A stretch of DNA of 60,000 nucleotides, taken from NCBI RefSeq assembly GCF_964204645.1, contig NC_134025.1, positions 12,779,001 through 12,839,000 on the forward strand. Direction: 5' to 3'. Positions 32,152 to 40,094 of this stretch are shown one piece after another. This DNA is from Tubulanus polymorphus. Taxonomy: Eukaryota > Nemertea > Palaeonemertea > Tubulaniformes > Tubulanidae. Position numbers and translations under genes: made by a program. A model generated the notes under the pieces. The model worked only from the letters and a program-made list of their open reading frames with translations. It was not told the DNA's origin and did not search any database. Position 1 is the stretch's first letter, and each line of letters opens with the position of its first letter.

Positions 32152-33600
32152 GATGTAGAAGGTGGAGAAGATATTGGAATGGATAATTTTGATGAACCTG
32201 GCATAACTGATGAACAACCACCTGATTTTGATGAAACAAGTTTTAATGATGGTAATGAGCCAGAATATAATAATAATTTGAATATGCCTGATTATATTAA
32301 AAATGCAGAATCACAATTAAATCCTGAAAATTTATACCCAGATTTAGTAGAACAAGATTTAGATAATTTAAACAAAATACCTAAATTAGAACGTATAATT
32401 GAAAATTCTAAACTTAACATAAATGATGAAGACGTTGGACTTTTAGCAGATCAATTAAAATTTTTAGATAATGGTAAATGTTATTATCGGTTGAAAGGTG
32501 ATTATTATATTGATATCACTTCTAAAAATAATAAAAAAATATTAGCGGAATCAACTTTGAAAAGTTTAAAACCAGATAAAATTAAAATAATAAGTAATAG
32601 TAATGAAATAACTGATGTTACACAAAAAGAAATAGATGATAATATAGACGTATTTAAACAAAAAATTAATGAATTATTTGAAATAATCAAAAAGAAATCA
32701 GAAACAGAAACAACTTCTGAACAGAATATAACTTCCAAAAATAGTAAACTTAAATCAAATAAAGTTCCAATTGAAAAACTTTTACCGAATGGATTACTTG
32801 ATGCAACAGATCAACAATTAGAAGATTTAAATATATTTTCTGATAAAGCAATTAGAGAAATTATTAGTATAAGACTTGCATCTAATAAAATTGCGCATGA
32901 TAAAAGTATAAGAGATTTTAAAATTAGAACTTTAGAAAAAGAATTAACTGATAAAAATAAAGAAATAGAACAATTAAAGTCTGATTTAGATTATCAAGTA
33001 ATTGATGAAATAGAATATAGGCAAAAAGAATTACGTTTAGAAAAAGAAAAAGATGATTTAGAATATAACATAGAATTACAAAAAGAAGAAATTAAATTAT
33101 TACTAAAATCATATGACTATAATATTAATAGATTAAAAGTTATTTTTAAAGATTTGTTAATAAAACCAAATTCTGACATATCATTGAAAGATAGAATAAA
33201 ATTGTTATTTAAATTAGAAGGAATAACAATTCTTTCAATTCTAACAGCTGTTACTATGTTATCTACAACAATTGGTTTAGCAATATCAAATGCTTTGAAA
33301 TCTACTCCTACTCCCAATAAACCAGATAAACCCCCAGGTAATAATTCTATACAAGATAAAGTTAAAGATGGTTTAAAGAAATTAGCAAAATATTTATGGG
33401 AACTATCTAAAAAATCTGCTGCAGCTTTACCAGGAATTATTGCATCAATTGTTGGTTTTATATTGAAATCTGCTGGGAATATTCTTAACTTTGCTGCTGA
33501 ACATATTATCTTATTTTTAATTACAGTTGTAAGTGCTATTATTTTTGGGTTAGTGAAAATGATATCAAAAAGATATCAAGAAAAAAATAATAAAAAATAA
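32149..33600 (+). CDS. Acidic coiled-coil, membrane-active capsid-module protein (483 aa), copy B
   Basis: The protein is intact. Residues 1-110 are acidic and low-complexity, with several NDGNEPEYNNN-type runs that differ from A and C. A heptad-like charged region follows (about residues 250-330). The C-terminal third is nearly identical to A and C and holds a hydrophobic helix (ILSILTAVTMLSTTIGLAI), linker STPTPNKPDKPPGNN, an amphipathic LKKLAKYLWELSKKSAAALP segment and two more membrane helices. A membrane-lytic or minor capsid role is plausible by layout only. It directly precedes MCP. Confidence 0.75.
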   Translation: MDVEGGEDIGMDNFDEPGITDEQPPDFDETSFNDGNEPEYNNNLNMPDYIKNAESQLNPENLYPDLVEQDLDNLNKIPKLERIIENSKLNINDEDVGLLADQLKFLDNGKCYYRLKGDYYIDITSKNNKKILAESTLKSLKPDKIKIISNSNEITDVTQKEIDDNIDVFKQKINELFEIIKKKSETETTSEQNITSKNSKLKSNKVPIEKLLPNGLLDATDQQLEDLNIFSDKAIREIISIRLASNKIAHDKSIRDFKIRTLEKELTDKNKEIEQLKSDLDYQVIDEIEYRQKELRLEKEKDDLEYNIELQKEEIKLLLKSYDYNINRLKVIFKDLLIKPNSDISLKDRIKLLFKLEGITILSILTAVTMLSTTIGLAISNALKSTPTPNKPDKPPGNNSIQDKVKDGLKKLAKYLWELSKKSAAALPGIIASIVGFILKSAGNILNFAAEHIILFLITVVSAIIFGLVKMISKRYQEKNNKK

Positions 33601-33627
33601 ATAATTAATTTTTTTGTTAAATAAATG
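33601..33627 (+). promoter_or_regulatory. Gene-start motif: T-tract plus TAAATAAATG (MCP, B)
   Basis: The MCP start is preceded by TTAATTTTTTTGTTAAATAA and then ATG; identical bases precede the MCP in A and C. The whole intergenic gap is 24 bases. Confidence 0.5.
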
Positions 33628-34872
33628 AGTGGGAGTTATATAAGTCCTTCTAAGATTTCTAGAATATCTAATGCTATTAAAGCAGAAAGATCTCATCATA
33701 TAATTACTCATAACCCTTCAAATATTAATCCCGATGAAACTTTATATGTTAGAATTCCTAGATTAACACAAAATACTTTTTATGTTCCAAATAGTATTTA
33801 TTTATCAGCCGATATAAAAGTAACTGGCCATGATAACAATTATGTTGTTGATAATGTTGGAAGGTATTTGATTAAAAAGTTAACAATAAAGATTGGTCCA
33901 GAAACAGTTTTCTCATTAGATGATTATAATTTATTCATGCATTATAAAGATTTATGGTTAACTAAAGAAAATAGAAATAATATGATATTTCAGGGTATTC
34001 AATCGGAAAACCATAATAAATTAAGATCAGGAGCTAATGACGCAATAGTAACTCGTGCCGCAGATAATTTGATTAAAAAGATTTATGGAAGCAAATATAA
34101 AATTCCATTAGACTTTGAATTGATAAATAATAATGCACCTTTATATAAATATGTAAATCAAGAAGATATTATATTTGAGATAACATTTGCTCCTGTAAAT
34201 GAAATTGTATTATCTAGCGTTGTTAAAGATATGGGATATAAATTATCGAATATATGTTTAGAATATGACACAGTAACTAATGAAAATATTGCTAGCACAA
34301 TTCAAACTCATTACAATCAAGGATTTTCATTATTATATGATTATATTGATAAATTTAAAACTGTAACTATTAATGCAAATGATGAAATAATTAATGAGAA
34401 TATTAACTTCCCAAAAAGATCTATTAAAGGTATATTAATATGTTTTACCATTGCAACATATTCTAATGGCGCAATAAAGGTTGATAATTATTATAATCCT
34501 GAAATAACAAAAGTAGAAATAACTATCGAAGGAATAGCAAATAAAATATTTTGTCAAGGAATGAGAATGATTGATCAATGGCCAGAAATTAGAAAGCATT
34601 TTATGAATGAAAAAGTAAAATCATCTGAAAATTGTAACATTAATCAAATTGATTATTATACTGGTAATAAATATGCATTATGGTTAGATTTTAGAACAAC
34701 AGAGGATAATTCATTACATGGTTCTGGAAAAAAATTACAAAACACTAAAGATGGAATACAATTATTTATGAAAAAGAAAAAAGGAAGCTTAAATTTCAAA
34801 ATGCATATTTATATCATATCTGATGCGCAATTAAATATTGTAAATTCACAATTAGATAGTATTCAATATTAG
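33625..34872 (+). CDS. Major capsid protein (double jelly-roll hexon), copy B
   Basis: This is the only unbroken MCP in the window (415 residues). It builds the pseudo-hexagonal capsid shell. N-terminal half: an ERSHHIITHNPSNIN lead, PRLTQNTFYVPNSIYLSADI and the LIKKLTIKIGPETVFSLDDY block. C-terminal half: KFKTVTINANDEIINENINF, TKVEITIEGIANKIFCQGM and the ALWLDFR...LHGSGK...HIYIISDAQLNI ending. These match the two jelly-roll segments of the Polinton MCP family by layout. Its order after the coiled-coil protein is as in A and C. Here, integrase follows on the same strand; in A/C it does not. Confidence 0.85.
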   Translation: MSGSYISPSKISRISNAIKAERSHHIITHNPSNINPDETLYVRIPRLTQNTFYVPNSIYLSADIKVTGHDNNYVVDNVGRYLIKKLTIKIGPETVFSLDDYNLFMHYKDLWLTKENRNNMIFQGIQSENHNKLRSGANDAIVTRAADNLIKKIYGSKYKIPLDFELINNNAPLYKYVNQEDIIFEITFAPVNEIVLSSVVKDMGYKLSNICLEYDTVTNENIASTIQTHYNQGFSLLYDYIDKFKTVTINANDEIINENINFPKRSIKGILICFTIATYSNGAIKVDNYYNPEITKVEITIEGIANKIFCQGMRMIDQWPEIRKHFMNEKVKSSENCNINQIDYYTGNKYALWLDFRTTEDNSLHGSGKKLQNTKDGIQLFMKKKKGSLNFKMHIYIISDAQLNIVNSQLDSIQY

Positions 34873-34902
34873 AAATATAAAGTTAAAATTAAGGATATAT
34901 AA

Positions 34903-36023
34903 ATGGGAGGTAAAAAAACTCCTAATACTAAAGAACAATATTTAAGAAATTTATATTACAACCCTGAGAGTTCGGTTGCTTATTCTTCTACCAAACATAT
35001 ATGGCGTCAAGTAAAACAAGATAAATTAGATAAGATAATCCCACAAAATTTAGTTAAATATAAAGATATAAATGAATTTATGTTAGAACAACCAACATAT
35101 ACAACACATAAAAAAATTGTTAGAAAATATAAAACTCGTAAAACTATGGTAAGTTATGTAGATCAACAGTGGCAAGGAGATTTAATTGATATGAAAATTG
35201 TTAAGAAAGATAATGATGATTATTGGTGGTTATTGAATATAATTGATATTTTTAGTCGTTATGTATGGAGCTTTATAGAAAAGATGCTGTACAAACATCA
35301 AATGTTTTAAGAAAATTTCTTTCGGATGATAAACTAAAACCAGAAAAAATACAATTTGATGATGGAAAAGAGTTTGATAATTCACTTGTTCATGAACTCT
35401 TAGATAATCATAATATTAAATATTTTTCAACCAAATCGGATAAAAAAGCAGCAGTTGTTGAACGATTTAATAGAACATTAAGAACAAGAATGTGGAAATA
35501 TTTTACAGCAAATAATACTTTTAAATGGATTGATGTTTTACCAAAATTGATAGAAGGATATAATAATTCTTATCATTCTTCTATTGGAATGAAACCTATT
35601 GATGCTAGAAAACCTGAAAATGCTGAAATTGTTTGGAATAATTTATATGGAGCATTTCTTGTAGATGATTTTGGTGAACCTAAATTTAAAGTTGGTCAAA
35701 ATGTTAGAATTTCTAAGTATAAAAAGATATTTGACAAAGCATACGATCGAAATTTTACTAGGGAAATATATAAAATAAAAAAGGTAATAACAAAAAAACC
35801 ATATGTCTATAAATTAGAAGATTTAGATGGTGAAGAAGTTGATGGGTATTTTTATGAAGAAGAATTGAGTTTAACTACTGAAAATCTAGAACAAGAATAT
35901 AAAATTGAAAAAGTATTAAAAACAAAAACTATTAAAAGAAAAAAATATTCTTTAGTAAAATGGGTTGGATGGCCAGATAAATTCAATGAATGGATATTAT
36001 CAAGTAAAATTAAAAATATATAA
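34903..36023 (+). pseudogene. Retroviral-like integrase with chromodomain, copy B (frameshifted)
   Basis: The rve-type catalytic core has WQGDLIDM, FDDGKEFDN and VVERFNRTLRTRMWKYF as its D, D and E stations. The C-terminus carries a chromodomain (YKIEKVLKTKT...KYSLVKWVGWPDKFNEW). A frame change at about 35265-35275, with a few codons altered or lost relative to copy C, splits the gene between the first and second catalytic residues. It begins after GGATATATAAATG. ATPase follows with start and stop codons adjacent. The integrase makes the 6-bp staggered insertion seen at this copy's ends. It is clearly diverged from copy C. Confidence 0.88.
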
Positions 36024-36632
36024 ATGAATAAAGAATTATTTATATTTGAGCCTCATAATATGTTAATATCTGGCGTAACAAATTGTGGAAAAACTTATTT
36101 TATATTAAATTTATTAGAAACTGTTTATGAAAACTATTTTGATAATATAGTATTATTTTGCCCAACATATGAATTTAATCAAACTTATGATAGAAATATT
36201 ACTAGAAAAAATAAATTTATTATATTAGATCCTAAAACAGTCAAAGAAAATTTAGATAATTGTATTAAAATAGCAATTGATATTTATAAAGGATCAAATA
36301 CATTATTCATTATAGATGATTGTGCTAATCTACATGATTCAAAAATTAGAGAAAGTGAATTATGTTATTTAGCTTTCTCTGGGAAACATTTTGGGATAAC
36401 AACATGGGTTTTAAATCAAAAATATAATTCAATTGTTAAAGACTTTAGGGAGAATATAAGATTTCTAGTTTTATTCTACAATAAAGATAGAAAATCGATG
36501 AAAAATGCACTTGAGGAAAATGATATTATTCCACATGATTTACATAATGAATATATGGATAAGTTGAAAAATATTAAAAGATCAAAATTACTATTTAGAT
36601 TACAACACCCATTTAAATATGAATTTATTTAA
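36024..36632 (+). CDS. A32/FtsK-HerA-type packaging ATPase, copy B
   Basis: This is the only complete, unbroken ATPase in the window (202 residues). Walker A GVTNCGKT is at residues 17-24, Walker B LFIIDD at 94-99, with the block RESELCYLAFSG after it. The start codon abuts the integrase stop (ATATAAATG). The N-terminal third and C-terminal end differ at many sites from A and C, while about 180 bases in the centre (36350-36490) are nearly identical to A, including synonymous sites. That patchiness suggests gene conversion. Confidence 0.85.
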   Translation: MNKELFIFEPHNMLISGVTNCGKTYFILNLLETVYENYFDNIVLFCPTYEFNQTYDRNITRKNKFIILDPKTVKENLDNCIKIAIDIYKGSNTLFIIDDCANLHDSKIRESELCYLAFSGKHFGITTWVLNQKYNSIVKDFRENIRFLVLFYNKDRKSMKNALEENDIIPHDLHNEYMDKLKNIKRSKLLFRLQHPFKYEFI

Positions 36633-37018
36633 ATTCAACTAGCTTGTTAATCTAGTTGAATTCTAGTTATTGGTAGTTGTAACAAAAATCAACTAGATTT
36701 AACAATATTTTAACTAGCTTGTTAATCTAGTTTAATTCTAGTTGCATTCTAGTTGAATTCTAGTTGTTAGTAGTTGAAACAAAAATCAACTAGATTTAAC
36801 AAGAAATAAACACAAACAACAATATTTCAACTAGCTTGTTAATCTAGTTGAATTCTAGTTACATTCTAGTTGAATTCTAGTTGCATTCTAGTTGAATTCT
36901 AGTTATTGGTAGTTGTAACAAAAATCAACTAGATTTAACAATATTTCAACTAGCTTGTTAATCTAGTTTAATTCTAGTTACATTCTAGTTGAATTCTAGT
37001 TGCAACATCACAACTAAT
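36633..37018. repeat. CTAGTTGAATT-rich tandem repeats, copy B
   Basis: The gap between ATPase and the 201-aa gene is a mosaic of tandem units built from AACTAGCTTGTTAATCTAG, AATTCTAGTTGCATTCTAG and CAAAAATCAACTAGATTTAA, in at least three larger repeats with short sub-repeats. CTAG-centred units make local inverted repeats. A single related stretch (CTTCAACTAGCTTGTGAATT) lies at 48955-48974 in copy C, also beside the 202-aa gene. The role is unknown; it coincides with a module boundary. Confidence 0.8.
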
Positions 37019-37036
37019 TTTTTTGTTATATAAATG
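37016..37036 (+). promoter_or_regulatory. Gene-start motif: T-tract plus TATATAAATG (201-aa gene, B)
   Basis: AATTTTTTTGTTATATAA precedes the ATG directly, right after the tandem repeats. Here no upstream gene ends nearby, so the T-tract is not merely the poly(A) region of a neighbour. Confidence 0.5.
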
Positions 37037-37639
37037 GTAGGTGAAAAGAAAATAAAATCTAAAAATGGTGATGTTCCAATTGAAAAAACTTTAGATGATT
37101 TAGGAATAACAGAAAACAAATTAATTCCAGATGATGGTGCTTTAAATAATGTTACAACAAATAATAATTATGAATATTATCTTTATTGTAAACATCAATT
37201 AGAAATATTAATAGCATCTGGAAAATGTAAAAATTTTGTCGGTAAAAATTTAACTTATAATGAATTAGATACAATGAAATCAGATGAAATTATTAGATTA
37301 TTTAAGATTTATGAAGCCGCGAGAACAGCTAGAATTAATGACGCGATAACAGAAAATGTAGTAAAAGGTTATAGTAAATTATGTAATTATATACTACCAA
37401 TTGAAGATGAAAATAGATTATATTCCAATTTAAAAAATGATTATTTAGTTATGACTGAATTAAATAAATGGATTGGATATTCATCATTTCAATTAGGTGG
37501 ATTTATGACATTATTATCAACTGGGGTTATAACATTTTCAAATATTGAAAGCAAAAACATTTCTATAATAAATGAGCGAAGTGCGAGAGGTGAAGGAATT
37601 AACTGTGAAGAAAAAACCGAGATCACAGAAACAAATTGA
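37034..37639 (+). CDS. 201-aa conserved protein, copy B
   Basis: The protein is alpha-helical by appearance, with blocks shared with the copy-C 202-aa protein: EKTLDDLGI, YEYYLYCKH, KIYE-A-R-ARIND and LKNDYLVMTEL, then a mildly hydrophobic SFQLGGFMTLLSTGVITFSNI tail. It is intact. The gene overlaps the next start by 68 bases, in contrast to the 8-base overlap in C, because the end of the frame differs. No known domain was recognised; the element-wide conservation suggests a real function, possibly early or regulatory. Confidence 0.65.
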   Translation: MVGEKKIKSKNGDVPIEKTLDDLGITENKLIPDDGALNNVTTNNNYEYYLYCKHQLEILIASGKCKNFVGKNLTYNELDTMKSDEIIRLFKIYEAARTARINDAITENVVKGYSKLCNYILPIEDENRLYSNLKNDYLVMTELNKWIGYSSFQLGGFMTLLSTGVITFSNIESKNISIINERSARGEGINCEEKTEITETN

Positions 37640-37775
37640 ATGGTCTCGGCAATTAGGAATTAAATCACAAGAATATAAAAAAGCTGTAAAAGAAAAAATA
37701 AGTAATAAAAATGTTAATAAAAAATGGATTAATATTTTAGAAAAAAAGCAAAAAAAAAATAATTTTTTTAATTAA
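37572..37775 (+). CDS. 67-aa basic protein, copy B (short form of the 151-aa protein)
   Basis: The lysine/arginine-rich motif QKQIEWSRQLGIKSQEYKKA corresponds to the tandem EKQIKWARELGKRSSELKKA unit of the copy-C protein at 49738. This copy has one unit and lacks the C-terminal membrane helix, so it is probably truncated. It overlaps the preceding gene in another frame and starts after CTATAATAAATG. Confidence 0.55.
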   Translation: MSEVREVKELTVKKKPRSQKQIEWSRQLGIKSQEYKKAVKEKISNKNVNKKWINILEKKQKKNNFFN

Positions 37776-37784
37776 TTGAATATT

Positions 37785-37860
37785 AATTGAATATCTCACT
37801 ACTTTTGTCTATCTATGAGGAGCAATTAAATTGTCCAGATAAGTCATTTCGGATTCTAGA
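37785..37860. other. Relic homologous to copy C 48840-48915, in inverse orientation
   Basis: Read on the minus strand the stretch contains ATCCGAAATGACTTATCTGG and GATAGACAAAAGTAGTGAGA, matching the bases just after the HNH gene in copy C. In C this lies before the 202-aa gene in the same direction; here it lies after the 67-aa gene and is reversed relative to it. It marks a breakpoint of module inversion and the place where the HNH gene was lost. Confidence 0.75.
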
Positions 37861-37895
37861 TATTCATTATTTTTATTAATTTATTTTTTAAAAAT

Positions 37896-38222
37896 TTAAT
37901 CAACAATTTCTAAATCATGATGGCCATCTTCATTTTTTCCATGATAGATTATTTTAAATCCTTCTAAATCTTTTAATTCCTCTGTACTCAATGAAACCCA
38001 TTTATCAGGTAAAAATACTTTAAATTCTCGCGATGTACTAACATTACAGTAGCTTAAATTCGCTGATACTTTCTCTCCATATTTAGTTTTCATCTTTTCT
38101 AATTTCAATATTTTATGTTCAATTTCTTTTGTAACATCAACTAACTTTTTTATTTCAAATTGTTTTTTTGCTGGTTTTATTCTGTTATTTATTGTTGCTA
38201 AGAATACTTTTCTATCTCCCAT
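37896..38222 (-). CDS. 108-aa LP-motif protein, copy B
   Basis: The frame is intact. It has a basic, helical N-terminus (KPAKKQFEIKKLVDVTKEIE) and the conserved C-terminal block EFKVFLPDKWVSLSTEELKD ... YHGKNEDGHHDLEIVD shared with the copy-A gene at 7996-8349. It reads inward from the right terminus after CCTAATAAATG inside the TIR, just as PolB does at the left end. In A the homologue lies next to PolB, so the gene has changed position between lineages. The function is unknown. Confidence 0.65.
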   Translation of the reverse strand: MGDRKVFLATINNRIKPAKKQFEIKKLVDVTKEIEHKILKLEKMKTKYGEKVSANLSYCNVSTSREFKVFLPDKWVSLSTEELKDLEGFKIIYHGKNEDGHHDLEIVD

Positions 38223-38600
38223 TTATTAGGAAAAGAAATTACTTGTGGTGATGAGTGGGGATTACTTCCCTTGTATGTAACAAACACGCTATTAACCGTT
38301 CTCACCCAAGCCTCACAGCATCTATTTATCTGGGCACAGTTGACACGCAATCACTGTACTACAGTAATAGCACACGCGTTAATAACCGTTATCAGTAGAG
38401 ACTCACTGTATCGATCTATCCACGCGCAGTTGTTGTTACGCGCACTCACTGTATATGTGTGTCACAGAGCAATCGTCCGTTCTCACTAGAGCCTAGTTGT
38501 GATGAGTGGTGTCTCATACTCAATTGAATTATTACTTTTGGTGATGAGTGGTGTCTCGTCCTCTCGTCCTCTGATCTGAAACCCCACTTTTCCTACTACT
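38219..38600. repeat. Right terminal inverted repeat of copy B, expanded
   Basis: The outer 60 bases and the innermost 40 bases match the left TIR inversely, but about 275 GC-richer bases lie between them. The insertion is bracketed by repeats of GGTGATGAGTGG (near 38251, 38499 and 38540), pointing to duplication or slippage within the terminus. The extra part holds no frame of interest. Confidence 0.8.
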
Positions 38601-38606
38601 TATATT
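38601..38606. repeat. Target-site duplication TATATT, right copy
   Basis: Exact repeat of 26407-26412, immediately after the CTACT terminus of copy B. The following bases (TATTCACTAGAATACGCTC after the duplication) recur at about 26286-26304 in the Helentron repeat region, confirming that both flanks are one interrupted sequence. Confidence 0.9.
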
Positions 38607-39102
38607 TATTCACTAGAATACGCTCAGCTTTGTACCTTTCAGGGATGGCTCTTTGTGATTGTTTCCCGATCAATTCTCGTTTACGTTCAGCTTGACGTTT
38701 TTCAGGGTTAGCTCGCATGAGGTTCTTGTGTTCTTTTTCTTTTATGCGCTCTGCTTCGCGTTTCTTATCATCAGTTCGCATTTTATGGACCCATGCAAGT
38801 TTTTGTCTCCTTCGTCTAACACACTTAATATCTTGATCCAAAAGATATTTATCTACCATGTGAGGGTGAGGTAATAAAGATTCAGATGTTTTCGAAAGAG
38901 CTAAATCATCATTATTATCATCTTCAGACATCAAATCAACAAATTTTTCAGATAATTTACAATCCCTACTTAATTGAGTAATTCGTTTCGAAGTTAATGT
39001 TTTGATCTTATAAGTCATCATATCAAATAGTGATAGTTGCAATTGTGAACATAAAGTACGTATTTGTACAATTATATCTTCAGGAGAACAGAATTCTAGC
39101 AA
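38607..39102 (-). pseudogene. Helentron: linker plus first charged repeats
   Basis: The frame begins LEFCSPEDIIVQIRTLCSQL, carries a lysine/arginine-rich stretch (RRRRQKLAWVHKMRTDDKKR) and ends in NPEKRQAERKRELIGKQSQR repeats that are cut by copy B. It continues in another frame from the protease-like part, whose histidine box (FDPHSRNSDGF) is encoded near 39130-39165. Confidence 0.7.
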
Positions 39103-39109
39103 AACTGAA

Positions 39110-39704
39110 ACACCTGAATCACAAACAAATCCATCAGAATTTCTACTATGAGGATCAAATAAGAACCAATGCTTTTTAAGGCCTATAATTGCAATACAAT
39201 TAGCTGTAGAAATGCCAGAGAATCTAATGAAACATAAGGTTCTTCAGCCATATCAGAATATATCAAGCCATTATATGAATTAAGTTCATTTAAATTATAG
39301 TTCTTGTTGAAGCATTTCATATATTTAGGTAAATCATCAAATGTAAGATAAGTACCTTTACTAGGCAATTTTCTGTAGAGCAGATCCCCAGCGTCAATCA
39401 CTAAGTTTATATCATTGGTATCCCACGATGATGGCGGTTTGTGTATAGCATACGTAATAGCAACTGCACAATTGGTAACGCACTGTTTCCCAACATCATC
39501 ATGCCTGTATCTATTCACATCACTTTGACAAAATGAACCCTGTACACATTTCAAAACAGGACCAGGATTTGTTTCTATATCACCTGAAAGGAGTAAACAT
39601 ATCATAAGATAATACGGTAAAAATGTATATCCACTGAATCCTTGTTGTATGAGCAATATGAACAACATTTTAACGATATAAATTTGTGTATATAGTTTAT
39701 TCAA
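39110..39704 (-). pseudogene. Helentron: 2A-like peptide plus cysteine-protease-like domain
   Basis: The N-terminal 40 residues are hydrophobic and end in a perfect 2A ribosome-skipping motif (SGDIETNPGP). The next part has VQGSFCQSD, a possible catalytic cysteine in GKQCVTN and, past a frame change near 39183, a FDPHSRN histidine box with VSVLLEF. This resembles papain-like (herpesvirus C76/OTU-type) proteases found at the N-terminus of some animal Helitrons. The subclass is uncertain. A TTG opens the frame at 39704; the first ATG is 12 codons later. Confidence 0.7.
39558..39587 (-). other. 2A-like ribosome-skipping sequence
   Basis: The ten codons encode SGDIETNPGP, an exact match to the D-[VI]-E-x-N-P-G-P consensus. 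Skipping would release a hydrophobic leader from the Helentron polyprotein. Confidence 0.8.
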
Positions 39705-39710
39705 GGAATC

Positions 39711-40094
39711 TTATTCATAACTGTCATTATTCATCACAGTTAGCATTTCATTGAATTGTACATACTTCTTTAATTTACGAATACGTTTTCTTCTACGCAT
39801 GTCAATCATTCCAGGAACAAACCAGTTATTGCCATTTAAATCATCATTCAAGATAAGTTTTCCTGAGGTTATCATGCAAGATATACAACTGAAAAATAAA
39901 TCAGTGGCATCAGGACAAGACATTCTAGTATTGGAAATATTGTAGGCACCTATATCATCAAACTGGATACAGCTTTCACAAAATTTATTATGACAGATTT
40001 GTTGCAAAATATTTTCAAAATTGGAGAGATACAGCTGCAGGAGCCATAATGAGGCATAGTAATAATTATCCGACGTTGACTCTTGATAGGACAA
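39711..40094 (-). pseudogene. Possible Helentron 5' exon or upstream frame (127 aa)
   Basis: The frame has cysteines (FCESCIQFD, SCISC) and a basic stretch (MRRRKRIRKLKKY). It is in the same phase as the 2A-bearing frame, separated by a TAA at 39711-39713. It may be a decayed part of the Helentron polyprotein or an independent small frame; nothing recognisable was seen. Confidence 0.4.

Larger units (their letters stand above)
26413..38600. mobile_element. Polinton/Maverick copy B (both ends present, nested in Helentron)
   Basis: The 12.2-kb element has inverted termini starting AGTAATAGGAAAAGTGGGG, a perfect TATATT duplication, and genes on the plus strand: truncated PolB, small membrane proteins, 462-aa and 483-aa proteins, MCP, integrase, ATPase, 201-aa and 67-aa proteins, then one minus-strand LP-motif gene. 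Penton and the 118-aa gene are missing; a 1.4-kb foreign segment sits in their place. Capsid-module genes are almost identical to A and C, but PolB, integrase and termini are clearly divergent. Confidence 0.93.
38601..40094 (-). mobile_element. Helentron, upstream half
   Basis: Minus-strand frames upstream of the Polinton-B insertion encode a 2A-like peptide, a cysteine-protease-like domain and the beginning of the charged repeats that continue at 26412. Together with 20472-26412 they give about 7.4 kb of Helentron coding sequence. The 5' terminus upstream of 40094 was not identified. Confidence 0.75.

Noticed and set aside
36633-37018. Repeat array as a possible CRISPR
   Set aside because: Units overlap and vary in length without unique spacers, no cas genes occur, and the DNA is eukaryotic.
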